Source: CAVSKL01 sp963728475 [NCBI: Candidatus Eiseniibacteriota bacterium]
GTDB taxonomy: Bacteria > Eisenbacteria > RBG-16-71-46 > JABDJR01
Length of the DNA: 64,000 nt
Assembly: GCA_963728475.1 (NCBI GenBank)
Contig: CAVSKL010000002.1
Location: forward strand, 62,001 to 126,000
Reading direction: 5' to 3'
Both the position numbers and the translations under genes were made by a program. The notes below the pieces were generated by a model, which was not told where the DNA came from, searched no databases, and worked only from the letters and a program-made list of their open reading frames with translations. This document shows positions 34,127-44,952 of this stretch, in pieces (position 1 is the first letter of the stretch; every line of letters starts with the position of its first letter).

Positions 34127-34140
34127 GGGGGATCTCCCCC
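34127..34140 (-). terminator. GC hairpin after spoVR
   Basis: GGGGGA-TC-TCCCCC forms a short perfect stem 21 bases past the spoVR stop on the minus strand. It has no T-run, so intrinsic termination is uncertain. Confidence 0.35.
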
Positions 34141-34160
34141 GGGGGCCTCGGGCGGGCCGC

Positions 34161-35660
34161 TCAAACCTCGGCGGCGATCTCCTCCTCGGTGATCTCGCCC
34201 CCGGAACAGGTGAGCCGGACCGGGGTGTCCTCGAACTGCGTCTCCAGGTGGACCGGCCGGCCCCAGATGAGGGACACGTTCCGGAGGGTGGCCTCGGCGA
34301 AGTTCCGCTGGAGCTCCACTCCCTCGAAGCGGTGCCACAGACCCAGCTCCCCGCGGTTGGCGAAGTTGCCGTCCTGAACGTAGATGAAGGGCTTTCCGTG
34401 GTTGGTGAGCGCGAACAGGAGCTGCTCCTTGACCTTCCGGAACTCGCGGCTCTGGACCTCCCTGGCGCCGGAACGCTCGTTGCGGGCGAAGGTGAAGAGC
34501 TTCTGGTCGCGGCAGAATTCCTCGGTGAAGAAGGTGTCGATGAAGGTGACGTCGTTGTAGATGCGCCGGACCTGGAAGATCTTCTCCCGGCCGAGGCCGA
34601 GCTTCCGGTCCCAGTTGCGCTTCTCCACGTAGTCGTCGCACTCGTCGTATTCCTTGCCGAAGCGCCCCTTGTTCCAGCGGTCCTCGATGTCGCGGAAGAG
34701 TTCCAGCCCGATCTTGTAGGGGTTGAGCCGTCCCGGCTGCATGCTCACCGTGCCCGAGTGGTGGTCGGCGTAGTCGATGACCTCGGCGTCGGTCAACAGC
34801 CGCTGGGTCATGAGGGTGGAGTGCCAGTAGGAAGCCCACCCCTCGTTCATGATCTTGGTCTGGGCCTGAGGCGCGAAGTAGTACGCCTCCTCGCGGATGA
34901 TCGAGAGCACGTCCCGCTGCCAGCGGTCGAGCGGCGCGTGCTCGATCAGGAACAGGAGCACGTCCTTCTCCGGTTCCTCGGGGAACCGGCGCTTGCGCTC
35001 CCGCTCCTCCAGGAGCCGGCGTTCCTGGTCTTCCAGGTAGTCGCGGGGGTTGATGAAGTTGTCCATGTAGTCCTTGGACCGGAGCCGGCGGACGGTGGGC
35101 CGCGATTCCAGGAGCTCCTCCTCCTCGTTCCGGGTATCCCGGCGGCGGCGGATGAAGGGGGAGTGGGGGTCGATGAGGTCGTCGATGGAGAGGCACGCGT
35201 CCACGAACTCCTCCACCTTCTCGATCCCGTAATGCTGGATGTAGCGGCGGATGCGGGCGGCGTGATTGGCGGTCTCGTCCATCATCTTGCGGTTGGTGTG
35301 CGCGAACGAGATGTTGTTCTTGAAGAAGTCGGCGTGGCCGTAGACGTGGGCCATCACCAACTTCTGGTCCATGTCGGTGTTGGAGGCGAGGAGGTAGGCG
35401 TAGACCGGGTTGGTGTTCACCACCATCTCGTAGATGCGGCTGAGGCCGTAGCGGTAGGACTTCGAAAGCCGCTCGTACTCCATTCCGAACCGCCAGTGGG
35501 GGTAGCGGGTGGGGAACCCCTCGTAGGCCGCGATCTGGTTCATCTGCTCGTAGTCGATCATCTCGAAGATGACGGGATCGAAGTCGAGGCCCTCGGAGCG
35601 GGCCAGCTCCTCCACCCTCGCCTTGATCCGGACGAGATGGGGTCCGATGTGGGTGGTCAC
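34161..35660 (-). CDS. spoVR: SpoVR family protein (YcgB-like)
   Basis: Encodes 499 residues, soluble and without signal peptide. The family is recognised by YEGFPTRYPHWRFGMEYE, YGLSRIYEMVVNTNPVYAYL, KLVMAHVYGHADFFKNN and NEGWASYWHSTLM, and by its usual length. Function in non-spore formers is unknown; in enterobacteria ycgB accompanies yeaGH expression in stationary phase. The start is GTG, four bases after the DUF444 gene stop, in the conserved order prkA - DUF444 - spoVR. No sporulation genes are seen, so a general starvation role is more likely than sporulation. Confidence 0.95.
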   Translation of the reverse strand: MTTHIGPHLVRIKARVEELARSEGLDFDPVIFEMIDYEQMNQIAAYEGFPTRYPHWRFGMEYERLSKSYRYGLSRIYEMVVNTNPVYAYLLASNTDMDQKLVMAHVYGHADFFKNNISFAHTNRKMMDETANHAARIRRYIQHYGIEKVEEFVDACLSIDDLIDPHSPFIRRRRDTRNEEEELLESRPTVRRLRSKDYMDNFINPRDYLEDQERRLLEERERKRRFPEEPEKDVLLFLIEHAPLDRWQRDVLSIIREEAYYFAPQAQTKIMNEGWASYWHSTLMTQRLLTDAEVIDYADHHSGTVSMQPGRLNPYKIGLELFRDIEDRWNKGRFGKEYDECDDYVEKRNWDRKLGLGREKIFQVRRIYNDVTFIDTFFTEEFCRDQKLFTFARNERSGAREVQSREFRKVKEQLLFALTNHGKPFIYVQDGNFANRGELGLWHRFEGVELQRNFAEATLRNVSLIWGRPVHLETQFEDTPVRLTCSGGEITEEEIAAEV

Positions 35661-35664
35661 CGGG

Positions 35665-36762
35665 TCACCGCCCCTTCCCCAGGAAGGTCTTGATCGAGTC
35701 CACGACCCCTTCCTTGCCGTCGATGCGGCTGGTCACCAGGAGCGGCGACTCGCCGAAGCGCTCATCCAGGTCCTTGATGAACTGGCCGCTTCCGTAGGGG
35801 CTCTCCACCTGGCCGTAGGAGAACTGGTTCACCCGGGGAAGGAGTTCCTCGGTCAGGAGCTTCACGCACACCTCGGTGTCCCCGCCCCCCCAGTTGTCGC
35901 CGTCGGAGAAGTGGAAGGGATAGATGTTCCACTCGTCGGCGGGAAAGTCGTCCTCCAGGATCTTGCGGCAGAGTTCGTAGGCGCTGGAGATCTTGGTCCC
36001 CCCCGACTCGCGCAGGTGGTAGAAGGTGTGGGCATCCACTTCGCGGGCGGCGGCGTCGTGGACGATGTAGCGGGTCTCCACCCGCTTGTACTGGCTCTTG
36101 AGCCAGGTGTCGATCCAGAACGCCTCGATCCGGACGATCTCCTTCTGCTCGTCGCCCATGGATCCCGACACGTCCATCATGTAGATCACCACCGCGTTGG
36201 CCTGGGGCTCTTCGGTCTCCGTCCAGGAGCGGTAGATGCGGTCCTCCCGGATCGGCACCACCCGGGGGACTTTGGGGTCGTAGGTCCCGGAGGCGATCTG
36301 GCGGCGGAGGGCCTTCCGGTAGGTCCGCTTGAAGTGGCGCAGCGACTCCGGCCCGGTGCGGCGCACCGACCGGTACTTGTCCTTCCGGCTCACCACGCTC
36401 CGCTTCCCGCGGGGTTCGATCCGGGGCAGTTCCAGCTCCTCGCCCAGCATCTGGGCCAGCTCGGCCAGGCTTACCTCGACCTCGAGGATGTGGGCCCCGG
36501 GGGCGTCTCCGGCCTGGCCCTCGCCCTGGCCGTCTCCGTCCACCGGGGAGCCGGGAGCGCCGTCGCCCTGGCCCACCCCGCCCTTGTTGTCCCCGAAGCG
36601 GAAGGTGGGGAGGTCCACCGAGGGCACGGGAATGGAGACGAGCTTGTCGCCCTGCTTGCCGATCAGCTCACCGCGCGTGATGTAGCGGCGCAGTTCCTTC
36701 TTGATCCGCCCGCGCACGATCTGGCGGAAGCGGCCGTAGTCCTGTTCGATTCTGAGAATCAA
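35665..36762 (-). CDS. yeaH: DUF444/UPF0229 family protein (YeaH-like, VWA fold)
   Basis: Encodes 365 residues. After an N-terminal region with a Gly/Asp-rich loop (~residues 60-85), the central domain shows [22 protein letters not shown]. It then has [21 protein letters not shown], a MIDAS (DxSxS) metal site of the von Willebrand A type, and [12 protein letters not shown]. The start codon is TTG. The protein is nearly always encoded with PrkA and SpoVR and probably works with the kinase as a co-chaperone or adaptor. Spacing on both sides (71 and 4 bases) supports a three-gene operon. Confidence 0.94.
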   Translation of the reverse strand: MILRIEQDYGRFRQIVRGRIKKELRRYITRGELIGKQGDKLVSIPVPSVDLPTFRFGDNKGGVGQGDGAPGSPVDGDGQGEGQAGDAPGAHILEVEVSLAELAQMLGEELELPRIEPRGKRSVVSRKDKYRSVRRTGPESLRHFKRTYRKALRRQIASGTYDPKVPRVVPIREDRIYRSWTETEEPQANAVVIYMMDVSGSMGDEQKEIVRIEAFWIDTWLKSQYKRVETRYIVHDAAAREVDAHTFYHLRESGGTKISSAYELCRKILEDDFPADEWNIYPFHFSDGDNWGGGDTEVCVKLLTEELLPRVNQFSYGQVESPYGSGQFIKDLDERFGESPLLVTSRIDGKEGVVDSIKTFLGKGR

Positions 36763-36833
36763 GTTGCATCACCCCGAGTCGGGTCGTGGCCGGGGGCCGC
36801 CCTCGCCGGAAAGCGGGGCGGCCGGAGGCCGGA

Positions 36834-38879
<2,046 letters not shown>

Positions 38880-38992
38880 GTCGTCTCACTCCTTTGGGCG
38901 CGGTCCCGGCCGGATCGCGCGGCCCGTGCCTCGCTTCGGTTATCGGTCGCTGGGACCGGATACACCCATCCCCGACCCTTCGAATTGCAATC

Positions 38993-39008
38993 TGCAACTT
39001 TCATGCCA
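38993..39008 (-). promoter_or_regulatory. Sigma-54 (-24/-12) promoter of prkA-yeaH-spoVR
   Basis: The minus strand reads TGGCATGAAAGTTGCA, one base off the consensus TGGCACG-N4-TTGCA, with exact GG to GC spacing. It predicts a start near 38983 and a leader of ~105 bases before the prkA ATG. This class needs an enhancer-binding activator acting from upstream (plus-strand positions above 39010). Confidence 0.7.
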
Positions 39009-39388
39009 TGGGCGGCTAAAGAGGGGTGGCGCAGGAGGGAGGGCGCGTGGGGAAGAGGAGCAGAAAGCTGGTGTCCGGACGGGGCTTGGGTTCCCGCCGA
39101 ACCGTTTAGAGGACCGTGGCGATCCTGGAGATCCCGCCGGGTGTTGCGGGGAAGAACCGGACCCGGAACCGGACCAGCCGGTGCCGGGTGCGCTTCCCTC
39201 CGGTCCACCTCTTGGCATCCCCGCGCCCGCTGCCTACGGGTGACATCTGCGTGCCCATCCCTGCCCAACCCCCCTGTCCACCTGATTTTACACCTTCGGA
39301 GGGGAAAGATTCCCTTTTCCGAGGCTGCCCTTGCCTTTTTCCACGATCGAAACCACTACGGAGCGTTGCCGGGAAGCGTGACGCGAGC
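39009..39388. other. Gene-free region upstream of the sigma-54 promoter
   Basis: 380 bases without a convincing gene. About 150-170 bases upstream of the -24 element is a direct repeat (AACCGGACC twice, 12 bases apart, about 39155-39175) that could be an activator site. GGGAA-AGA-TTCCC followed by TTTT lies at 39302-39318. Neither is proven. Confidence 0.35.
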
Positions 39389-39736
39389 TCAGCCCGGAGG
39401 CCAGTTCATCCGCCGTCCGCCCAGAAGGTGGAGATGAAGATGGAACACCGACTGCCCCGCGCCCTCCCCGCAGTTCATCACCAACCGGTAGCCGTCCTCG
39501 GCCACGTCCTGGTCGCGGGCGATCTTCGCCGCGGCCAGCAGGAGCCCTCCCACCAGATCCCGGTGCTCGGTCCGGAGATCGTTCACGGTGGGGACGTGGT
39601 CCTTGGGAACGAGGAGCACGTGGACCGGGGCCTGGGGGTTGGCGTCACGAAACGCCAGCAGCCGGTCGTCCTCGTAGACGACGTCGGACTCGATCTCCCG
39701 CCGGGCGATCCTGCAGAAAAGGCAGTCGGCGCTCAT
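39389..39736 (-). CDS. HIT family nucleotide-binding hydrolase
   Basis: Encodes 115 residues. Zinc-type N terminus ADCLFCRIARREI, then ESDVVYEDDRLLAFRDANPQAP and VLLVPKDHVP. The histidine triad is in QSVFHLHLHLLGGRR near the C terminus. Members of this PKCI/HinT branch hydrolyse AMP-lysine or AMP-amidate substrates. An alternative ATG nine bases upstream (39745) is possible; GGAAGG spacing does not decide between them. It diverges from the Cys-rich lipoprotein gene. Confidence 0.93.
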   Translation of the reverse strand: MSADCLFCRIARREIESDVVYEDDRLLAFRDANPQAPVHVLLVPKDHVPTVNDLRTEHRDLVGGLLLAAAKIARDQDVAEDGYRLVMNCGEGAGQSVFHLHLHLLGGRRMNWPPG

Positions 39737-39870
39737 CGTAGGCATCTTCCTTCCGGGGAAGAGCGGCGCGATCTCGGGGTATCTCCGTTGACGGCAAATT
39801 AGCACCGTGCCCGGAGGGGCGTCAATCGCGGCCCCCTTTACGGTGACGCGATGCGGCGGGACCCTTGGCC

Positions 39871-39879
39871 TGCTATCAT
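39871..39879 (+). promoter_or_regulatory. Extended -10 promoter of the Cys-rich lipoprotein gene
   Basis: TGCTATCAT is an extended -10 lying 72 bases upstream of the GTG at 39952. Confidence 0.5.
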
Positions 39880-39951
39880 GCCTCCCCCGAAGGCCCACTG
39901 CGCGCCGGCGGGAGCGCGGGTCTTCCCGACCCCAACAAGGAGCAATCAATC

Positions 39952-40365
39952 GTGAAACGGCAGACCTTCGGAATCTTGCTGGCCGGCCTGACCGCCGCCT
40001 GCGCGTGGGGGTGCGGCGGCGCCAAGCAGCCCGCCACCGACGGGGCCTCGGGCCGGGACGCCACCCCCGTGGTCCAGGCCGCGGACACCGCGGCCGCCGC
40101 CGACAGCTCGGTCTACATGTCGCACGAGGATCCCGACGCGATCTACACCGCCGCCGATCTCCCCGGCCTCGGCAGCTACCTCAAGGTCGACTTCACCGGC
40201 CTGAGCGCGGCCCAGGTCAACCGGGTCCTCCACCGGCTCCGCACCGAGAATTGCACCTGCGGCTGCCCCGACACCATCGACGAGTGCCTGGTGAAGGACC
40301 CGCAGTGCGACACCGCGGTCACCCTGGCCGGGCAGATCGTTCGCGAGGAAAAGCTGAAGCCGTAA
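39952..40365 (+). CDS. Small exported Cys-rich protein, probable lipoprotein
   Basis: Encodes 137 residues, starting at GTG after AAGGAG. The N terminus has a lipoprotein-type leader (LLAGLTAACAWGCGG), although which Cys is lipidated is unclear. An Ala/Asp-rich linker leads to a C-terminal ~45-residue domain with ENCTCGCPDTIDECLVKDPQCD. This C-x-C-G-C...C...C pattern resembles CcmH-type or PCYCGC-type thiol proteins, so a redox or metal-binding role in the periplasm is possible. No exact family was recognised. Confidence 0.75.
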   Translation: MKRQTFGILLAGLTAACAWGCGGAKQPATDGASGRDATPVVQAADTAAAADSSVYMSHEDPDAIYTAADLPGLGSYLKVDFTGLSAAQVNRVLHRLRTENCTCGCPDTIDECLVKDPQCDTAVTLAGQIVREEKLKP

Positions 40366-40393
40366 GCAGGCGGGGGGAGAGGCGCGCCGGGAA

Positions 40394-40807
40394 TCAGAAG
40401 CCCAGGGGACGGGTCAACCTGAGCTTGACCTCGAACCCGCGGCGCTCAGGCTGCATCTGGAGCCGGAGGCAGGTGCCGTCGTCGGCGGTGAGTTCCATGG
40501 AGTCCATCACCGAGTCCACCCGCCGCACCACCCGGTCCGCGGTCAGGAGCAGCACTCCCACGTAGCCCACCCTGTAGGCGATGCGCCCCAGGTCCTGGGT
40601 GGCGCCGGCGTTCTTGTCGCTGCGGTGGAAGATATCCGGTTGGTCGGCGAAGATCGGGACCGAGGCCGGGTCCAGGGTGAGGCGGGAGAAGGCCGAGGGA
40701 GGCGTGCGACGGTTCTCCAGTCGCGGAGAAGCTGCGTACGCGGCACCGGCCGAGGTGCCGAGCACCACGCCCAAGATAACCGCCCTGACCCAGGTCGTAC
40801 GCCGCAT
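40394..40807 (-). CDS. Small secreted protein of unknown function
   Basis: Encodes 137 residues with a signal peptide cut after YAA (~residue 25). The mature part has no motif I know. It ends with strand-like RRGFEVKLRLTRPLGF, and there is one Cys (DDGTCLRLQ). AGAGGGAT precedes the ATG, and an extended -10 promoter lies 34 bases upstream. It is convergent with the Cys-rich lipoprotein gene. Confidence 0.65.
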   Translation of the reverse strand: MRRTTWVRAVILGVVLGTSAGAAYAASPRLENRRTPPSAFSRLTLDPASVPIFADQPDIFHRSDKNAGATQDLGRIAYRVGYVGVLLLTADRVVRRVDSVMDSMELTADDGTCLRLQMQPERRGFEVKLRLTRPLGF

Positions 40808-40840
40808 TGTTGATCCCTCTTCGAAGCCCGAACTTTCTCC

Positions 40841-40849
40841 AGTATACCA
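40841..40849 (-). promoter_or_regulatory. Extended -10 promoter of the small secreted protein gene
   Basis: TGGTATACT on the minus strand is an extended -10 (hexamer TATACT), 34 bases upstream of the ATG at 40807. Confidence 0.55.
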
Positions 40850-40920
40850 GATCGGTCGTAGGGTACACCCCTTAACTCCGAAAAAGTTCCAGACTTACGG
40901 GTGCGGGTGCTGGGAACGGC

Positions 40921-41415
40921 TCAGACGGCGGCGGAGGGCTCCGGCGCCTCCACGAAGGGATCGAGGGCGGAGCGGATCGCCTCGCTGAAGGGGCGGGGCC
41001 GCCCGTCGCGGCCCACCGGGACGTGGGTGGTCCAGCCGGTGGCCAGCTCGACCCCCTCCCGCTCCACCCGGTACCGGAAGGTGACCAGGCGGGACCGGAG
41101 CGCGCTCACCCAGGCCGTGACCTCCACCGCGTCGTCGTACCGGGCGGGGGCCAGATAGCGCACGTGAGCCTCCACGATGGGGAGGAAAAAACCGTCCCGT
41201 TCCATCTCCGAGTAGGGGAGGCCCACCGCCCGCATGAAGTCGCCCCGCATGACCTCGAACCAGACCAGGTAGTTGGCGTAGTAGGCCATCCCCATCTGGT
41301 CGGTCTCGGCGTAGCGGACCCGGAACGCGGTGCGGACGCGGGTCCCCTCGCGGACCGTCCGTTCCGGCCAGGGCTCGGCGCCGTCCTCGGGACGGCGGGT
41401 ATCGCGTATACTCAA
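40921..41415 (-). CDS. YbgC-like acyl-CoA thioesterase (4HBT, hotdog fold)
   Basis: Encodes 164 residues with the YbgC/4-hydroxybenzoyl-CoA thioesterase signature VRYAETDQMGMAYYANYLVWFEVMRGDFM, in which the Asp is catalytic. The second strand region has EAHVRYLAPARYDD. The only supported start is TTG at 41415 with GGAG eight bases upstream. It diverges from alaX with 25 bases between starts, so the alaX promoter overlaps its 5' end. Acyl-CoA substrate unknown. Confidence 0.9.
   Translation of the reverse strand: MSIRDTRRPEDGAEPWPERTVREGTRVRTAFRVRYAETDQMGMAYYANYLVWFEVMRGDFMRAVGLPYSEMERDGFFLPIVEAHVRYLAPARYDDAVEVTAWVSALRSRLVTFRYRVEREGVELATGWTTHVPVGRDGRPRPFSEAIRSALDPFVEAPEPSAAV
41407..41412 (+). 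promoter_or_regulatory. -10 element of the alaX promoter
   Basis: TATACT on the plus strand, 29 bases upstream of the first alaX ATG. It lies inside the 5' end of the divergent thioesterase gene. No good -35 is seen. Confidence 0.4.
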
Positions 41416-41440
41416 TGATCCACTCCAACCCCATGGGACG

Positions 41441-42637
41441 ATGATGGTAACGACCCTTCGACTCTACCACGACGATCCCGAGCTTCGAAACTTCGAGGCC
41501 CGGGTGCTGCTGGCCCGGCCCGGTCCCGGCGGGAGCGCCGAGGTGCTGCTCGACCGGACCGCGTTCTACCCGACCGGAGGGGGACAGCCCCACGATCTGG
41601 GAACCCTGGGCGGGCGCGCGGTGCTGGAGGTGTTCGAGGAGGGGGAGGCGGTGGTGCACCGGCTGGACGGTCCGGTGGCGGGGGAAACCGTGCGGGGCGA
41701 GGTGGACTGGGACCGCCGCCTGGACCACCGCCAGCAGCACACCGGCCAGCACCTCCTGAGCCGGGCGTTTCTCGACGCCGCCGGCGCCGGCACCGTCGGT
41801 TTCCATCTGGGAGCCGCGCGATGCACCATCGACCTGGACCGGGAGGACCTCTCCGAGGCCTCGGTGGAGCGCGCCGAGCGCGAGGCCAACGCGGCGGTGC
41901 TCGCCGACCTGCCGGTGACGGTCGCCTGGTACGACGATCCCGCCCGGGTTCCGCGCGAGGTGCGCAAGGACGTTCCCACCACCGGCCGGATCCGGGTGGT
42001 GTCGGTGGGGAACTACGATCACAATCTCTGCTGCGGCACCCACTGCCCGCGCTCGGGCCAGGTGGGGCCGGTCAAGGTGCTCCGGTGGGAGCGGCGGAAG
42101 GGGGGGATCCGGCTGGAGTTCGTCTGCGGCGGGCGCGCGCTGGCCGACCACCGCGCCAAGCACGCCGCGCTTCGCGGGATCGCGCTCGCGCTCACCACCG
42201 AGGAGCTGGAGGTGCCGGGCCGGGTGGCGTCGCTGGTGGAGGAGCACAAGGCGCTTCGCGCCCGGGTCGAGAGAACCGAGGCCGAGCTTCGCGGGCGCCT
42301 GATCGCGGCGTGGGCGGCCGAGCCCGGAGCCGGCGCGTTTCACCGCGACCTGGGGCCGGAGCGGGCGGGGTGGCTCGCAGCGGCGTCCGCGTCCCTGGCC
42401 GAGGCCCGCGGGGAGCCGGTGCTCCTGACCTCGGAGGAGGCCGACGGGGTCCGGGTGGCGCTGGCCGCCCCCGCCGGCGGCCGGCACGCCGGCAACGCCC
42501 TCAAGGCGCTTCTCGCCGGCCACGGAGGCCGGGGGGGCGGCTCGGACCGGGTGGGCCAGGGCCGGGTTCCCGCCGACCGCCTGGCCGGGCTGCTCGGGGC
42601 CTGGGCGGCGGGTCCCGGGATGGAAGAAAACACATGA
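41441..42637 (+). CDS. alaX: Alanyl-tRNA editing hydrolase (AlaX-L type)
   Basis: Encodes 398 residues like the C-terminal half of alanyl-tRNA synthetase, without the catalytic core. The editing domain has FYPTGGGQPHDLG, HRQQHTGQHLLSRAF (first two zinc His) and CCGTHCPRSGQVG (Cys and His). A helical linker leads to a C-terminal DHHA1-like domain with GNALKALLAGHGGRGGG. It removes wrongly attached Ser or Gly from tRNA-Ala in trans. Two ATGs (41441, 41444) are possible starts. It overlaps the PTPS gene by four bases. Confidence 0.92.
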   Translation: MMVTTLRLYHDDPELRNFEARVLLARPGPGGSAEVLLDRTAFYPTGGGQPHDLGTLGGRAVLEVFEEGEAVVHRLDGPVAGETVRGEVDWDRRLDHRQQHTGQHLLSRAFLDAAGAGTVGFHLGAARCTIDLDREDLSEASVERAEREANAAVLADLPVTVAWYDDPARVPREVRKDVPTTGRIRVVSVGNYDHNLCCGTHCPRSGQVGPVKVLRWERRKGGIRLEFVCGGRALADHRAKHAALRGIALALTTEELEVPGRVASLVEEHKALRARVERTEAELRGRLIAAWAAEPGAGAFHRDLGPERAGWLAAASASLAEARGEPVLLTSEEADGVRVALAAPAGGRHAGNALKALLAGHGGRGGGSDRVGQGRVPADRLAGLLGAWAAGPGMEENT

Positions 42638-43071
42638 GTGAACCGGGATATTTGTATCTCACCAAACGGGTTGCGTTTTCGGCTGCCCACCGGCTCCACA
42701 ACCCGGCTTGGTCGGAGGAGCAGAACCTCCAGGTCTTCGGAAAGTGCGCCCGCCCGGGCGGCCACGGGCACGACTACGTGCTCGAGGTGACCGTCCGCGG
42801 CCGCCCCGATCCCGGGACCGGGATGGTGATCGATCTCGGGGAGCTGAAGGGGATCATCCGCCGGGAGGTCTGGTCCCGGTGCGATCACCGCGACATGAAC
42901 GCCGACGTGGACTTCATGAAGGGCCGGATCCCCACCGCGGAGAACATCGCGGTGGCGATGTGGGAGGCGCTGGAGCCGGCGCTTCCCCCGGGCCTCCTCT
43001 ACCGGCTGCGCCTGTACGAGACCGAACGGAACGTGGTGGAGTACTTCGGTCCCGGGGAGGCCGTCCGCTGA
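42634..43071 (+). CDS. 6-pyruvoyl-tetrahydropterin synthase / QueD family protein
   Basis: Encodes 145 residues. Zinc ligands are FSAAHRL (His) and GGHGHDY (two His). The catalytic Cys lies in [12 protein letters not shown], and [16 protein letters not shown] and YETERN follow. The C-x5-HGH spacing with GKC-x2-P matches animal-type PTPS rather than the C-x3-HGH of E. coli QueD, so a tetrahydropterin product is at least as likely as 7-deazaguanine. It overlaps alaX, and folE begins 53 bases later; FolE makes the dihydroneopterin triphosphate substrate. Confidence 0.9.
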   Translation: MSEPGYLYLTKRVAFSAAHRLHNPAWSEEQNLQVFGKCARPGGHGHDYVLEVTVRGRPDPGTGMVIDLGELKGIIRREVWSRCDHRDMNADVDFMKGRIPTAENIAVAMWEALEPALPPGLLYRLRLYETERNVVEYFGPGEAVR

Positions 43072-43123
43072 CCGTCCTTCCCCGCGTTCCCGCCGGCCCG
43101 CGCGGGATGAGAAAGGATTCACG

Positions 43124-43786
43124 ATGACCGACGGCAAGCACCCCGGCATCCCCATCCGGCGACCCGCCCCCGCCGGGGATCCCGGCCTCCCGCTGGAGGA
43201 GCGGATGATTCCCGCGGACGCCCGCCTGGAGGCGATCATCCACGACCTCCTGGTGGAGCTCGGGGAGGACCCCGGGCGCGAGGGGCTGGTCCGGACCCCG
43301 GAGCGGGTGGCGCAGGCCTGGCGGTTCACCCTCCAGGGCTACCGGCAGGATCCCGAGGAGGTGTTGAACAACGCCCTCTTCTCCGAGGACACCGACGAGA
43401 TGATCTGCGTCAAGGACATCGAGCTCTACTCGATGTGCGAGCACCATCTCCTCCCCTTCGTGGGCAAGGCCCACGTGGCCTACATCCCCAACGGGAAGAT
43501 CGTGGGCTTCTCCAAGATCCCCCGGCTGGTCGACGTCTTCTCGCGCCGGCTCCAGGTCCAGGAGCGTCTCACCACCCAGATCGCCGCCACCATCATGAAT
43601 CTCCTGGAACCGCAGGGGGTGGGGGTGGTGATCGAGGCGGTGCACATGTGCATGACCATGCGCGGGGTGCAGAAGCAGAACTCGGTCGCGGTCACCAGCG
43701 CCATGCTCGGCGTCTTCCGCGAGGACCGCGCCACCCGGAACGAGTTCCTGGACCTGTTGAAGCGCCGTTCGGAGTTCCGCGGCTGA
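43124..43786 (+). CDS. folE: GTP cyclohydrolase I
   Basis: Encodes 220 residues. It converts GTP to dihydroneopterin triphosphate, the first step of folate, tetrahydropterin and 7-deazaguanine synthesis. Zinc ligands are in [13 protein letters not shown] and [11 protein letters not shown], and [24 protein letters not shown] is the usual core. The first ~30 residues are a Pro-rich extension. AAAGGA precedes the ATG. It lies directly after the PTPS gene, so GTP to a pterin is encoded in two consecutive genes. Confidence 0.96.
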   Translation: MTDGKHPGIPIRRPAPAGDPGLPLEERMIPADARLEAIIHDLLVELGEDPGREGLVRTPERVAQAWRFTLQGYRQDPEEVLNNALFSEDTDEMICVKDIELYSMCEHHLLPFVGKAHVAYIPNGKIVGFSKIPRLVDVFSRRLQVQERLTTQIAATIMNLLEPQGVGVVIEAVHMCMTMRGVQKQNSVAVTSAMLGVFREDRATRNEFLDLLKRRSEFRG

Positions 43787-43794
43787 CCCCGGCC

Positions 43795-43844
43795 GGACCG
43801 GCTTTCCCCGGCCGGCGGCCGGCCGCCGGGGGAAAGACCGGTCC
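43795..43844. terminator. Long inverted repeat between convergent folE and YncE-like genes
   Basis: GGACCGG and CCGGTCC form the ends, and CTTTCCCC(C)GGC/GCCGGGGGAAAG nest inside with one bulge. A GC-rich centre completes a roughly 20-bp stem. It begins nine bases after the folE stop and ends 33 bases from the YncE-like stop. No T-run on either strand, but position and symmetry fit a two-way terminator. Confidence 0.6.
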
Positions 43845-43876
43845 CGGCCGCGCCCGGGTCCGGCTCGTTCGACCGG

Positions 43877-44896
43877 CTAGTGCACCACCAGGTAGTTCCG
43901 GATTTCCGCCTCTCCGCCGTCCCCGGCCGGGACCGCCACGTAGAGGTGCTTTCCGTCGGGGGAGAGAATCCCGGTGCGGGCCCCCGGCGCGGTGGGGACG
44001 CCGTCCACCCGGGGGCACCGCTCGATCAGCCCGGTCGAGAAGATGTCCACCGAGCCGCCTCCCCCGATCAGGTAGATCCGCTTCCGGGCCGGGTCGTAGA
44101 TGAGATCGTCGGCGTCCTTCACCCCCCCGGACCAGGTCATGACGTTTCCGGTTTCGCTCCCCAGGACCAGGAGCTCCGCCGGTTCCCGGCAGGCCACGAA
44201 GATCCGCCCCTCGGTCTCGTCCACCGCGAGGGGGAAGTTGCCCGTTCCCGACTCCAGCACCCAGGTCGCCTCCACCTTGCCCGAGGCGCGGTCGGCCCGC
44301 ACCACCGCCCGCGCCGACGGCACGTTGACCAGGAGCTTTCCGTCGGAGGTGAGCGCGAACGCCTCGGGATGGCCGGGAAGCTCGATCCGGGTGGTAGGCT
44401 TCAGCGTCTCCGGGTCCAGCCGGACCACCGCCCCGTCCCCGTAACCCACCCAGGGGGCCCCGTCGGCGGGGTCGATGCGGATATTGTCGGCGTCGGGAAG
44501 CGAGCCGGCCTCGGCCAGGACGGTGAGGGAGTCCGAGAAGAGGCGGACCCGCCCCGCCGTCCCCTCGCTCACCACCACCCGGCCGCCGGGGAGCACCCCC
44601 ACCCCCTGCGCCCCCGCAAGCCCGGTGATCTCGCGCACGCGCGTTCCGGCCGCCAGATCCACCACCTCCAGCGCCCCCGCGTCGTGGGCGGCCACGAAGA
44701 GGCGGGTGCCGGTGGGGTCGAGGGCAAGGTGATCGAGCCGTCCGGCCACCCCGGGGAGCGGGACGGCTCCGGTCAGCTTCAGGATGTGATGGGCCTCGGT
44801 CCGGCTCTCGGTGGCGTAGGGATCGGTGGGTTGGTCCTGAGCCAGAAGACCGGTCACCGGGGCCGAGACCGCCAGGGCGATGAGAAGCACGATCAT
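43877..44896 (-). CDS. Secreted YncE-like beta-propeller protein
   Basis: Encodes 339 residues with a signal peptide (cut near ALAVSAPVTGLLAQ). The rest is a seven-bladed-propeller-like run of repeats of ~40 residues: GRLDHLALDPTGTRLFVAA, GVLPGGRVVVSEG, IRIDPADGAPWVGYGDG, LTSDGKLLVNV, VDETEGRIFVACR and LSPDGKHLYVAV. This matches YncE/lactonase-like propellers (YVTN repeats). Function is unknown; binding or lactonase activity is possible. GGAGGATT precedes the ATG. Confidence 0.85.
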   Translation of the reverse strand: MIVLLIALAVSAPVTGLLAQDQPTDPYATESRTEAHHILKLTGAVPLPGVAGRLDHLALDPTGTRLFVAAHDAGALEVVDLAAGTRVREITGLAGAQGVGVLPGGRVVVSEGTAGRVRLFSDSLTVLAEAGSLPDADNIRIDPADGAPWVGYGDGAVVRLDPETLKPTTRIELPGHPEAFALTSDGKLLVNVPSARAVVRADRASGKVEATWVLESGTGNFPLAVDETEGRIFVACREPAELLVLGSETGNVMTWSGGVKDADDLIYDPARKRIYLIGGGGSVDIFSTGLIERCPRVDGVPTAPGARTGILSPDGKHLYVAVPAGDGGEAEIRNYLVVH

Positions 44897-44952
44897 GGGG
44901 AATCCTCCGTCGGAAGATCCTAACCCCGCGCGGGCGGCGGGACACCCACCGT

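Noticed and set aside
38973-39300. Small genes in the region upstream of prkA
   Set aside because: Short frames on both strands have no ribosome site or recognisable motif, and they overlap the sigma-54 promoter.
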